Origin: Candolleomyces eurysporus | Lineage: Eukaryota; Basidiomycota; Agaricomycetes; Agaricales; Psathyrellaceae | Length of the DNA stretch: 64,000 nucleotides | Assembly: GCA_027579435.1 (NCBI GenBank) | Contig: JANBPK010000718.1 | Span: 32,231 to 96,230, forward strand | Reading direction: 5' to 3' | Shown here: piece after piece, positions 1 to 11,427 of the stretch | Layout: each line of letters starts with the position of its first letter | How positions within the stretch are numbered: the first letter of the stretch is position 1 | Notes under the pieces: generated by a model | What the model saw: the letters and a program-made list of their open reading frames with translations, nothing else | Told to the model about the DNA's origin: nothing | Databases searched by the model: none | Translations under genes and position numbers: made by a program

Positions 1-269
1 AGCTTNGAGCTGAGCTTTTGGGCTCGGTGCATCGCAGGACCATGGACTTAGTTTGCAGCAACGATTCAGGCTCCCATATCCAATACGNTCAGCGAGTATT
101 ACTAGTACTAGCCATAGGTATACGTGTCCACCGACATCCAGGACCTTCTAAATATGACCACAACATACGAAAGCGAACTTGAAAGCAATTAAATTACAGT
201 AAAAGAGGGCATANGAGATCGAAGCAAAGCAATGAAAAGAAATACAGAGCACNGCGCGTTCAAGTGCTT
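1..269. other. left-edge non-coding stretch
   Basis: No credible gene is visible. On the minus strand this is the region just downstream of the METTL14-like stop codon, so it probably holds that gene's 3' UTR. It contains several unresolved bases. Confidence 0.5.
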
Positions 270-2454
270 TTAGAAGCGATTCCCTCCACCACCCCATTGA
301 CCCATGTTCATTGGGTTCTGATTCATCCCAGGCATATTCATGCCACCCATCATACCATTGGGCATCCCCATACCGCCCATACTATTCATACCATCCCCCT
401 CCCACCCATTCCCGTCCACACCAAACTGCCCTTGGTCACCCCAGTTATTCATGGCAGGATTGAACATCCCGGGCATACCCTGGCCNAATCCAGCAGGATT
501 CATACCCATTTGACCCATCGGAACTCCCACTTGGTTGCCCATCTGCCCGCCCATTTGATTCATCATATTCATCGGCACNGCTCCAGTCGCCATCCCTGGG
601 TTCATGTTCGGNTTGCCCATGTTACCAGGCATCATCCCGCCCATCCCTCCAGGATTCATCATAGCCATCCCCGGCATCCCTCCGACATTCATACNTCCCA
701 TACCTTGTCCTCCCATACCTTGGTTCCACCCGCCCCCTGGACCACCCATCATCATCTCTTCCATTCCAACAGCATTGCCCATCATCTGCGCCATATTCAT
801 CCCCATCATGCCTGGCTGAACGCCCGCCATCTGGTTCTGACCCATCATAGGGCCACCTCCAGGCATCATATTACCGAACCCTGCACCACCGGCTCCTCCT
901 GGTACACCCACTCGAACCCCTCCACCCAGCCCGCCTCCACCACCNGACCCATGCTCTGTCCTACGCCACCACTGGCACCTCCNGCACCTCCCATGAATCG
1001 GTTAGTGGGACCACCTCCACCAGCTCCTCCGCCGCCACCGCCTCCCACTGCTGTCGGTCCCTGCCCAGTCCCCGATGTACCTTGCTGATTCGCCCTGTCA
1101 CCACCACGCACAGGCGACTTGGGTCTCAACGCATCAATCTCCGAAGTCATAGGCACAACCGGCTTCCCTCCATTCGAAAACTCCTTCACACCCTCATCCC
1201 AAGCTTCCTTATTCCACAGCGTGCCCCTCCCGCCTTCGCTCCCTGCCACATGCACTGTGCCATCTTCCAGGGCCTGCAAATGCTCTTCTTGGCCTGGTCC
1301 GAGGACGGTCACCCAGCCGCGCCGGAGGGACGAGGGGCGTCCGAATACTTCGAGCCGNCGGATGCCTAGGCAGAAGTTCTCGATGAGGGTGTACATCTCG
1401 GGTGGTTTGCGTGTTGGGTCCGAGGGGTCGCCTTCCCAGATTATAACATCGGTATCTACACACAAAGAAAAAGTTAAATATTTACTTCCAGAAGAAATAA
1501 CTGTAAATNGGACATACCAACGTTACAATGGACGAACCAGCTATCCGTCGACCGCCTCACCGTACCCCTTATCCCAATCAAACAATGCTGCTTCGTCCTT
1601 GTGAGCAGCGAAGTNGTGGGCATATCCGTCCCGGGGCCTTCGTTCGTCGTCTTATTGGTCTTCACCCAAACGACGTCTTCGCACCGGCGGTATCCCCACC
1701 TCGCTAGGATCTCCCTGCCGCGCTCGAGCCCTTCCCCTGCTCCACTTCCCACCCAGAGGAAGACAAAGCTAGGGTCCGCAGCGAGCGACGGGATAGGCAG
1801 TTCTTGCAGGTTATCCCAAGTAAACGAGGAAGAGAAAGGCGGGTCTAAGAGTATAACGTCGAACTTGGTCGGTTGTAGTGTGGTTAATTGGGGGTAATGG
1901 AGGTACGCGGGGGGNAAGGGAATGGTTATTCACGGACGCCTTCTTCAAGTTGAGAAGGCGCTGTTGTTTTGGGTACCTATATACACCAACGAGTCAGTAC
2001 CGCACACTAAGAATGGCGGAAATAGCACAAGGATGGGAGATACGCACTCTTCGAACCGATGCTCCGGTTCAGCTCCCAGAACCCAGTTCTGCGGCCACTC
2101 TCCTCCATCTACGTATCGCTGGGAATAGTCGTTCCTAATCGTCTCCTCCTCGGGGACATAATTACGATATCTGGTAGCACGAGCCTGCTTGACAGCAGAC
2201 AAGTCTGGTCTCAAGACTCGGGATTTGGAGACCGGGGACGGAGGCGNAGAGTCGGACGGGGATGGCGAGCGTGAGGGCGAGGAAATGAGAGGCAGCCTGA
2301 GCAATTCATGCGGGGGCGGCTGTAGAGCGTGGAGNCCTCTTCTATGTTGTTGTTGGTTNGAGCGAGTCCTCGAAATGAGGGCCGCATGCTCAGCTAAGAG
2401 TTCATTCGCAGATGCGAGAACGTCGCTCGTGGTCAAGTATGTGGTAGTAGCCAT
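270..2454 (-). CDS. METTL14-like MT-A70 family protein (m6A methyltransferase complex subunit)
   Basis: Likely the METTL14-type partner in the nuclear mRNA N6-adenosine methyltransferase complex. Three exons are read: 2454-2048, 1976-1518 and 1455-270, with GT-AG introns of 71 and 62 nt. Exon 1 carries a segment like METTL14 ([19 protein letters not shown]). Exon 2 carries [27 protein letters not shown] and [16 protein letters not shown]. The exon 2/3 junction reads [13 protein letters not shown], followed by [12 protein letters not shown] and [15 protein letters not shown]. The motif is DPPF, neither METTL3 DPPW nor METTL14 EPPL, so a catalytic role is doubtful. Past about residue 450 the protein is a long Gly/Met/Asn-rich tail. 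Two Ns coincide with frame slips: dropping the one at 1915 restores the frame, while the one at 945 needs an extra base, otherwise the protein ends at 866 without the tail. The start at 2454 (MATTT) is preferred; an in-frame ATG lies 12 nt upstream. Confidence 0.85.
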
Positions 2455-2756
2455 GTTTGTGTGCACACTCTGGAAAGTCTACGAGTTAGGATAGCTTCTG
2501 TNNANGCTCGGATATCTNATTCATACCGNCTATGAAGCATATTCATTAGAGAAAGAAGGTGCTCATGACTGAGAAGATNGAGGTAGANGACAAGNGCNNT
2601 GCNGCTCAGCGANNGNCCCGCGCGCGTAGNGGACATGACGTTTCCACGACTCTCNACACTTGCCTGCATATTTTGTCAAAGGTATATGTATTATCAGGTA
2701 TCCAGACAGCGGCGAAACAAAACATATGATATAAATTACAAGTGCAGATAGTGTGG
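2455..2756. other. intergenic region rich in Ns
   Basis: This stretch lies between the METTL14-like start codon and the SFT2 stop codon, both on the minus strand. Many unresolved bases cluster around 2501-2660, and no reading frame with family resemblance is visible. It should hold the METTL14-like promoter and the SFT2 3' UTR. Confidence 0.5.
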
Positions 2757-3661
2757 CTACCGTGGAAGCAGACTTCCAGCACCGCGGAGTGCCAAAGACC
2801 CACCCAATCGGAGGGTCTGCGTTCCTCCAGGAAAGTATGCCAAAACATACGCAACAAGGGCGACGACCTTGAAAGCATCAAGTCAGTATAGGAAGATTCG
2901 AAAGCGACACAATCCGCGCCCGAGCGCCAACATACCTGCACGCCGCCGAAAATTAGGGATCCAAGATACGAATGAGCCTGCGGACATGTTAGCAGTTTCG
3001 GACATTCGGACGCACAGATGCTACTCACACCGAGAGATGAGTAAAGCGTAAGCCCGAGGCTTCCAAAGTAAACAAGCGAGAAGGGAAGGCGCTCTTTCGA
3101 GATCAAGTGCTTGAAGTGATTAATTGGGCCGATGAGGACAGAGAACCTGGAGACCGCTTTAGTTTAGGGGTAAGCGGGANAGNTAGGCGCAGCATACCCA
3201 AACATCACCAAGAAGCTACCCAAACTGGNAGAACGTCAGATGTAATTTCCAAATGCGCAGCACTGAGCATGACTGACCTGAACGACAGAGCGAATTTGGC
3301 TGGTTTGATGACCAGGAACGGCAAAGTCATGAACGCTACGAAGAAGCAGACTGAGGCCCCCAGCAGACATCCTCCAAATCCCAGCAGTCTGCAGCAGAAT
3401 GTGAGCAAATGTTGGCTGGAACTGAGATGCGATTCACCTCTCCCATCTCGACAACGCGAACCAAGCTTCCTCCTCATTCGAGTGTTCATTAGATCTAAGC
3501 GGGATGTAGTCCGTTGTGACTGTGTTGTAGAATCTAGAGAATGGATTTCCTCCTGAGGAGCTCTGCTGTGCTGGTTGAGAGGCGTTGGTGTTGCCTTGGG
3601 CCCAGCGAAAGCCGGAAAGGTTGCTCCGGAAGTTCTGTTCGGCGGTCGGTAGTGCTGGCAT
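2757..3661 (-). CDS. SFT2: SFT2-family vesicle transport protein
   Basis: Predicted tetraspan Golgi membrane protein of the Sft2/Got1-like family, which acts in endosome/ER-to-Golgi vesicle fusion. Six small exons join cleanly: 3661-3438, 3388-3278, 3224-3198, 3146-3029, 2977-2936 and 2867-2757, giving about 210 residues, the usual family length. After an N-terminal cytosolic stretch, the family core follows in order: FALSRWER then LLGFGGCLLGASVCFFVAF, LPFLVIKPAKFALSF, SLGSFLVMFG, GPINHFKHLISKERLPFSL, VYFGSLGLTLYSSLG and YVLAYFPGGTQTLRLGG. The match runs to a stop shortly after the last segment, so the gene looks intact. Ns in this gene fall in or near introns. It is divergent from the Nup192 gene with 281 bp between the start codons, implying a shared promoter region. 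Confidence 0.9.
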
Positions 3662-3942
3662 CTCGATATGGGCTTGGACGAAGGCGTCCTTCTAGGGATG
3701 CCCAGAGATAGATGAAGTCGATAAAATGATAGCTGGATGGAGCCCCAAACCAGACAGTAGGCGATCCGAGTGGGAGTGCGTTAGAGACGCGCATTTGCCG
3801 CAGCCTAGGCCGGCACATCGCTGTTATTTGCACATGTTAGGAAGCGGGGTCATTGACTTGGAGCACACCCAAGTTTGGACAGTCAACCAAGGCGGGTCCG
3901 CGAAACTGCTTGGGGCGCGTCCACCACGCGACACCGTCGACC
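3662..3942. promoter_or_regulatory. divergent promoter region, SFT2 / NUP192
   Basis: 281 bp separate two start codons on opposite strands (SFT2 at 3661 and the nucleoporin at 3943). Short open frames here show no family resemblance. A bidirectional promoter is inferred from geometry alone; I see no clear TATA box. Confidence 0.5.
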
Positions 3943-6900
3943 ATGGACACCATATTTCGTCTCAGAGAGGCCCTGGTGCGGGTTCTCAGCTACTCCTCAG
4001 AAGACCCATCCCATGGCGACCAGGAGCTGTTTGAAGAGCTGATGGTGCAGAAGAGCCGTCTGCTTGGCTTGTTGGATGTTGGACAAAGAAGTCCACAGGA
4101 ACAGAGGGAGGTCGAGTCGGGTGAGTATCCCTATGTTCTGCGTGATATCTCAACTACATATCTTTCACTATCCAGGTAAAATCACCATTAATGGCACCCA
4201 GGTCGCCGTCAACTCGGATTTCGCTCGACAAGTAATCTTCCTGGCCCAACAACTCGACTGCTCAGAGAAATACATTGCCAGCGTGCTGCACGGCGTGGTG
4301 AAGAAGCATGTGAACCTGAGTCCAGTAGAAACCATTGAAGCCACTGTCACCGAATTCCATGAACGTCGGCGGGACCTGGTCAATGCCGTCCAGTTTCTCC
4401 TTGCTGCAGCCCTGCGCGGGGAGAAGCGAGATGCATCTTCAACAACCCAGCGGCTCGCCAAGTTCGTAACAAAAGACATCCTTCCCCCAGCCCACACCCC
4501 AGCGGGTGAAAGTACTCTAGCCACCAAGATTTTCAAGTCAATCGAGCAACTAGACGCCTTAATCGCAAGGGCCGACGCTGCCGTCAAAAATGCCACTAGC
4601 AACACTGTCGCTCCCTCGGCTCAAGCGCAGGGAGTACTAGGCTCTGACATTCTCACCGGACGCTACCAATCCCTATGCTACGAACGACGATTCCTCGCCA
4701 TCTCCCTCACCACCATCGCCCAGTACGGCTTCATTACAGCGAGTGAAGTCAAGCTCTTAGTAGACTGGCTCTCGAACAATCCCAACCACCCAATGATCTT
4801 CTACATCCTTTCTGCAGTCCTTCACACCTTCGACCCGATCGACCCAGACCTCAAAGCGGGCACCAGACGGCAGCCCATCGTCACAGACCAATCCCTCGCA
4901 ACTTACATGCACAACAAGTTCGCACCGTCCTCTGCATGGAAAGAGCCAGGTCTCAAGGCCGCCATCCTGCTCAAATGGACAATGTTCTTGACGGAAGCGC
5001 GGCATAACGATGCCAGTCTAGAGCATCGACCCGGGTTCAAGAACGAAGAATTGGAGACTCAAGTCTGGAACGCCGTTCAAGGGGACGCCTTCATGTACTT
5101 CTCCCTCGCCGTCATCCATATGTCGAGAACCAAAGCTGGCGATACTCTCACATCATCCTTGGTCGTTGTCCCGCCCACCGAATCACCAGATGCACGAGAA
5201 GTGCCGGCAGAGGAACAAAGGCTAGCATTGTTGACGGTGTTTGAGACGCTCATTCGCTCCTTGATTGGCCACGCGTCGTCCGAGCTGCGCAAGATCAAGC
5301 AACGCCAGGAAGATTTGGTTCTCGCAAACGCACAGACGGATCGTGCCCGGATTTCATCTCGCTTCGCCGCTGCCCAGGCCCAAGAATCTGTGAAGCCCGG
5401 CCAACCCCCACGCCATGACGTCGCCATTCTCTATTCCTTCCTGGGTCTCTTATACTCTTCCCTGCCAGATGAACGCGCATTGCAGTTTTGGGGTGCAGGT
5501 GGTGGTCCGGAGTTGGGTAGAATGTCCTACATGGAATACGTCGAGTCGACTTCTGGGCGCCTTCCTGCATTTTTGCAGTGGGCTATCTGGTCGACCTCGC
5601 CACAAGACTTGACGATGCTCACCGCACTGTACGACATGCTTAGCGGCCTCGCCAAAGGGCAGCAGTGCAGTGAGCTCACGTACAACTTTTTGGCGAGGGG
5701 CACTGGGGAAGTTCTACAGGGCAGCTCCCTTTCATCTTCTTCGTCAAGCGGACCTACCGTCTCGTGGAGCATGATTTTCGGCATCCTGGAGTCATGGGCT
5801 GCCAGCAGCACAAGTCCTCGCAGTCACCCCCAACAACCACTAGGCTACAGTTCCGGTTTCCCTGGATCCATTCAAAACCTCGCCCCACCCCCACCCCCTC
5901 AAGCACAGCAAATATCCATTGGTCCCAAGGAAGTCTTGTTCGCCCAATCATTCCTCCGCCTGATGTCGACCGTNGTGAAGCATTCAGTTGCAGTACGAAA
6001 AGCCATTTCAAGTCACGTCCATTTCCGAGCCATCCCCGTCCTTCTTAATCTCATCCCATTGGGAATCCCTCTGGANCTCAAAGGTGCTCTGTTTGACACC
6101 ACTTCGTCATTCTGCGAGCCGGGAGCTGGCGCACCGGGTGTGGATATCTGCAAAGCGGTATGGTTGTTGCTGGAGAAGGGAGAGGTGATCAATGTGCGAG
6201 GGTCAGGAGGCTTGAACAGAGCTCCCGGCAAAGGTGTAGAGGTCGAGNTGGAGCAAATCGAAGCAGTCCACAAGTTGTATCCNTCCACTATCCCATTCCT
6301 CAAGTTGCTCAGCACCCTCATTCACACCCCCAAACGGCTGCCGGAGCATGATCGCGCTTCGGGCAACGTACCAGCCAACACCATCCCAGAGAATCTAGGC
6401 CAGCCTTACCGGTTACCAGGTGTCGCACCCTTCACTGCGTTCGTCGTGGACAACATCTTTGCCAATATTCCCAATCGCGAGTACTCCATCCCATCCGATC
6501 GCTGGCGTATCAATGACCTAGCTCTCTGCTATGTCGAGCGGTCTCTTGNTGGTTACAACCTGGANGCGTTGGTCAGTCCCGGAGAGGAAGGTTCAGTTCG
6601 AGGGGATTCGTTGNTCCCACTCCTGATCCACCCTGGGTTCGACATCATGACCAGACTNCTCAGCTCGTCAAAGTTGCAGCAGAGCCTCCTCGCGTACATC
6701 GTGGATGGCCTGGATGGGTTCGAGAAGGGTTTCGCGGAAGATGAACCTTATTTCAGGAACACCATTGTTCGCGTTCTCCGGATTGTGCACAGGGTTTTGG
6801 AAGTGCAGGATATTTTCCTCGACGTTTTGCTCCCTCTTCTGTCCGAATTCGACAGCTCCGCCTATGTTGGCCAANTGCACCACCGGTCGTATTTCACCAA

Positions 6901-9900
6901 GTTTGACCAAGCGTTGTCGTTCAGTCCCCAACACGCTCCGGCACTGGCCCAATACATGGAGTANCGCAACTATCCCGAACTCGTCCTTCTCTCCATCCGC
7001 ATCCTTACCCTCCTATCCGTGTCNCCCTACTTTACCAACCTCGTNACCCTGATCGANCGCAACCCCAATTCGGAAAGGATATTGGCAGCCTTTGTGCAGA
7101 CGTTGGATGTTGAAGATTTCGCAGATGTCTCTGAAGCTGAGGTTAATGGGGAAATGAGCACTGGAGCTGGAGCGCCGGATGTGGTGGAAGACCCTGANTC
7201 GCTCGCGCAAGCCATTCGTCTCGCTTCTCTCGGTCTCCTCATTCAGGATACGACTTCGAACCGGTCATTCCCGAACTTTGGACATTGGTTGTTGTTCGGC
7301 AGTCCCANGCCTGAAATCCAAGACCCCCACGCCCTCAACTCGCGCAGATCTTCNATTCANGTTCTCCTCGACCTCGTCAATGATGGAATCCCTAGGCTCA
7401 ANGACAAGAAGACGGAGACGGACCGGTTGCAAGTCGAGCCTCTGTTCATCACCCTCCCGGCGTTGGCTGAGCGGTGCTACCGAGTCATTTATCAGCTTTG
7501 CACCCACACGAGGACGGCAGAGTTCACAACCCGTTACTTGCAAACCAGAGAAGACTTCTTCGCCCGCCAGATCTCTGCTGTCCCCCCGCANGCCACCGAA
7601 GTCAACCAATCGCCTCCNATCCAGGTCACGTANGGCGATGGTTCGAGGGTCCTCACCACCGTCGACGCGCTCGGTTCNTTCTTGCGCCTCAGATCGTACA
7701 TCTTCGATTTGGTTGCCCTGGAGCTCCANATCTTGACGTCCAAGGGTCATTTCAAAGCCGTCATCGAGATTCTCGAGATCCTCTTCGGTACAGACGTGGA
7801 TTACGACGAAGGTCACGACTTCCCAACGTTCCGCGAAGTTGGCCAATCGAACATGCGCATCGTCGACTTCTTCCAGTCTCTCCTTTTCGAGTGGGCCGAC
7901 AGTCTCCAGGCGAACCCCGTCAACATGCAATATCTCGGCAGCCTCAACCTCCAAGCGTGTATTCAGAAGGATGCGTCGGGATGCGAGATTGTGGANAGGA
8001 CGATTTTGTTGCGGATGCTTTCGAGTGCCAAGACCGTTTTGGTTGCTCAGGGGAGCGTTGTTTCGAANTCTCAGTATGACCAACTCGCTGCGGAGACGAC
8101 NTATATCCTCGAGAGCTGTGCCATCGAAAACCATCGCCGGCAAGTCACCTTCAGNATCACGTCAGGATTCGAAGCTTGGAGGCGTATGTTGGACATTGCG
8201 CTCACAAAATGCTTTGACCGACTTCCTCANGACCGTCGCGAGAACATGCTGTTCGACCTCCTCAACGTGCTTCCATCGGCGATCCGGTCATCGAATCTCG
8301 AAGAGTCCACTGCCATCCTGTTGTCGGAAACCGCCCTCTCGTTGATCACCAAATTGCGCGAAGACCGGAGGTACCAGCTCATCTTGCAGTCCACTGGAGA
8401 AGGAGCGGGATCCCTGCCTGCAGAGCGGTTGTACGCCATTTTGCGAGACATTGTAGAGGGAATTCTGGACAGCAACCATTCGGAGTTGGTTCGAGGGAAC
8501 TTGTACGGCTCGCTCATCAACTTTATCCACCTCGTCCTGTGCTCGAAGCCTGAAGAAGCCGACGATGAAGATCTCAACGACCCATTCACCGCGTCATTGG
8601 CAGTCTCTTCTTTGCGTGGAGAGAGTCCATTTGGCAGCAACAATTCCTTGGCCCTCGTCAGCTCTACGCATTATTCATCGAGCTCTTCGCTGGAGATGGG
8701 TATTCTCTCAACGGTGAAACCTGTGTTGGAGCGTTTGGTTGCAGTCATTTCCCGGGATGCGATTGATGGGACTGAAGTGTGGAAGACGGTGGCGTTTATG
8801 TTGCAGGATGCNTTGGTTCAGCTTTCCGGGCTNGAGAAGCAGCATGTCGTTCTCTCNGCCATTAATCGACATGGTGTCCTGGCTAATTTCGTGCGCGGAG
8901 TCAAAGAGGCCGATGGGTTGCTCATGTCTGTGCTGAAACCTGATCCAGGTACGCTATATTTTCTAGTCTTGTTGTTGCAGTNNATTCTTACCCCTCTCTA
9001 CAGATGACNTGAGTCCCCTATACGTCTACGAGTCGAAGATGTCCTTGTTCATCCGCATGGCGCANACTAGACTAGGAGCAGAACGTTTGCTGGAAGCCCA
9101 GTTGATCCCGACGCTCGCTCAGTGTGACTACATCGATAGTATGCCGGAGTCTGATCAAGCTTTCATGGGTTCGTACNATTATCTTNATCTGCTCCAATGG
9201 GAACTTAGTATCACCCTCTTCNACCAGACAACGACTCGTTCTTGCCGTCTGCTATCGCACGCTACCATCAACTCCTCATGCCCGCCCTCCAGGTNGTCGA
9301 CGGTATCTTGGCTATTTTGGGGAGCAGACACACGACCGCGACTAAACATGTAAGCTATTCCGATTATCTCTTAGCTATTGCTCATCGTTGTACAAGGCTT
9401 TGGAATTCCTTTTGAGCCACTGCTCTACCATCGCCATTCTCTTGAAGGCCGAGGCCGAATACGCAACTTTGGCNTTNCTCGAAGAAACCTATCTGCTTGT
9501 CACGTTGTGCGGTGTCTTGCTGCCAGCTGTTCCCAAAACAGATTTGGTAGGTTTTTTTTGGTCTATATGTGANGAGCGGCATCTCACCTCCTCACACAGC
9601 TTTCGGCGAATTCTGGCTTTGGCGTTATTCATGCCGCGATCCTGGGCTTGTCGACGAGGTGTCTAGGGCGAGGGAAGGCTTTCGATTANGTTGTCCCTCA
9701 AACAGACTCTGAAGTCCAGGCGAGCAACGTATACGCGTTNGGTATGTTACACCATACATCCCACCCGATTCTCTNCTCACCAAATCAAACTAGGCTTTGG
9801 GTCGAGTAATAAATTCCAAGTCATGGTGAAGAAGAAGGAGCGTCTGTTGCGGAAGAGCGTGATTGCCTACCTTGGTGCTGCCAGCGAGTTCACAGGTATG

Positions 9901-10888
9901 CTCCAACGCNCTCNTCTGATTAGTTGAATCGATTAACCAACGATAATGAATTAGAACCTGAGATCACTCTCATCATTTCCCCTGTCACTATCACTCCAAA
10001 GCGAGAAGACCAGACATCACGATTTTCAGGTCNGGGTTCTATTTAATTCAAAGTTTCTTTCNTTNCTAACGGATGTACTTTTTGCGTTTANAGCGACTGT
10101 ACCCACTGTCGGCGATGCCCTCGCTGCTTTGGACGATGTTTGCAGCGACCTTGCTGAAGTTCTGCGACAGATCTCGGATATCGGTGCAGAGTTGGCGAAC
10201 AAGGACCGGATCAGTATGACCGATGTGCAGGAGGTCGGTATTGTCCATATCCCCAACGTCGATGGTCGACTGACATCATCATTGCTGCAGATTTTGAGGG
10301 ACTACGATTCGACCATCTTGCAGGAACTCGAATTGGACCAAACGCGCTCGTTAGTGTACCGCGAGTTGAAGAAGATCGGACAGTCGGTCCGAGAGGCCGC
10401 GAAGGTTGCGCTCGGTAAGAAATCCTTGAGTGTGGATCNAACCCCTCGTCTGTACTCATCANGCGTGATCTCAGATTCGACGGAAATGTTACTCTTGCTC
10501 ATATGGAGACACTTGCAATACTACTCCGAGCCGAAGAACATGAGCATGCCTCCCGCGAAGTCGTCGATCGCAAACGCGATGAGGCTNCTTGCTACAACCG
10601 ATCCGAANACCTTCCGGACAGAGGTTGGGACCAAGTTGCAGCCNGTACTCAACAGGTTGAGTGGGCTNGAGCTGGTGCGTTACCTCCGCTACCTTCACCC
10701 ATTTATTCTCGCNGCTCACTGATCTTTGGCTTCCTTGTTTGAACTACTTACAGACGGCTGCCTCGAGCACGAAGGAATGGCAAGAAAGCCAAGGCTACAT
10801 TCAGATTATGTGTCGCCGGTTGCGGGATAGTGCTGGACTTTTGGACGACCATGAAGTTTCTAATGATCACCTTGANGAAAAGTATTAG
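3943..10888 (+). CDS. NUP192: inner-ring nucleoporin Nup192/Nup205
   Basis: Large alpha-solenoid scaffold nucleoporin of the nuclear pore inner ring. The protein starts MDTIFRLREALVRVLSYSS. Exon 1 is 3943-4120. Exon 2 starts at 4176 (KITINGTQVAVNSDFARQV) and runs uninterrupted to 8948, about 1590 codons. Small exons follow from 9004, for example DDLSPLYVYESKMSLFIRMA and FLPSAIARYHQLLMPALQ, and the gene ends with CRRLRDSAGLLDDHE near 10888. Total length is about 2000 residues, in the range of Nup205 and somewhat longer than yeast Nup192. Low-complexity Ser/Gln/Pro patches occur near 5730-5920. The many Ns in the large exon keep the frame, so they are base ambiguities. The exact 3' exon borders (9.3-10.8 kb) were not all resolved. 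The assignment rests on size, helical character and the N-terminal Nup205-like pattern. Confidence 0.85.
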
Positions 10889-11427
10889 ATATGATACANG
10901 CNTCCCAATGTATTTGCTCTTCCTCTGTCGTTTCTCTTTGCTGTCTCTTATTATTGTGCATTGTTATGTGTTGAATGAATTTCCTGAATCACTTCTGTTT
11001 TAAATTTCTCTGTTTTTATATACAATTAAGGCTTGATTCCCGGCCAACGCGACTGACTTTAAATACCCTTGCAAGCTCTGGGGAAATACTGGAGGTGCAG
11101 GAAAGGACAATACACATGTCAAGAGAAGTCTGGGAGTAATGGGAATATAAGGCTATATACCACTAAACAAATGGGGACAAGAAAGTGTATGTATCATTAT
11201 ACAGTAAGGAGTAAGATCTGGGATGAATGGGCGAGAAGATGAGCAAGAAGATGGGCAAGAAATTGTGGTAAAATCAACAGTTAATGCAATGATGGGTCGA
11301 TGGGTCGATGTAAATTGAAGAGGAGATCAGAAGGAAAATAACAAGAATTGACAGGGGGGGGATTTATGGCAATCAAGAACCGACAAAGTGGATGAGAGAT
11401 GAGGGCCACACACACCTCCACCATGAG
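10889..11427. other. convergent intergenic region
   Basis: Non-coding, AT-richer DNA lies between the nucleoporin stop (+) and the HMUDK-chromodomain stop (-). The geometry makes it a shared 3' UTR/terminator region. A G-run and purine-rich stretches (11210-11360) are visible; no gene is seen. Confidence 0.6.

Noticed and set aside
264..1088. Plus-strand His/Pro-rich open frame
   Set aside because: It is the antisense shadow of the Met/Gly-rich tail of the METTL14-like gene, and its composition follows directly from that low-complexity DNA.
7265..8143. Minus-strand open frame of 292 codons
   Set aside because: It lies wholly inside the large Nup192 exon on the opposite strand and resembles no family; long antisense frames are expected from this codon bias.
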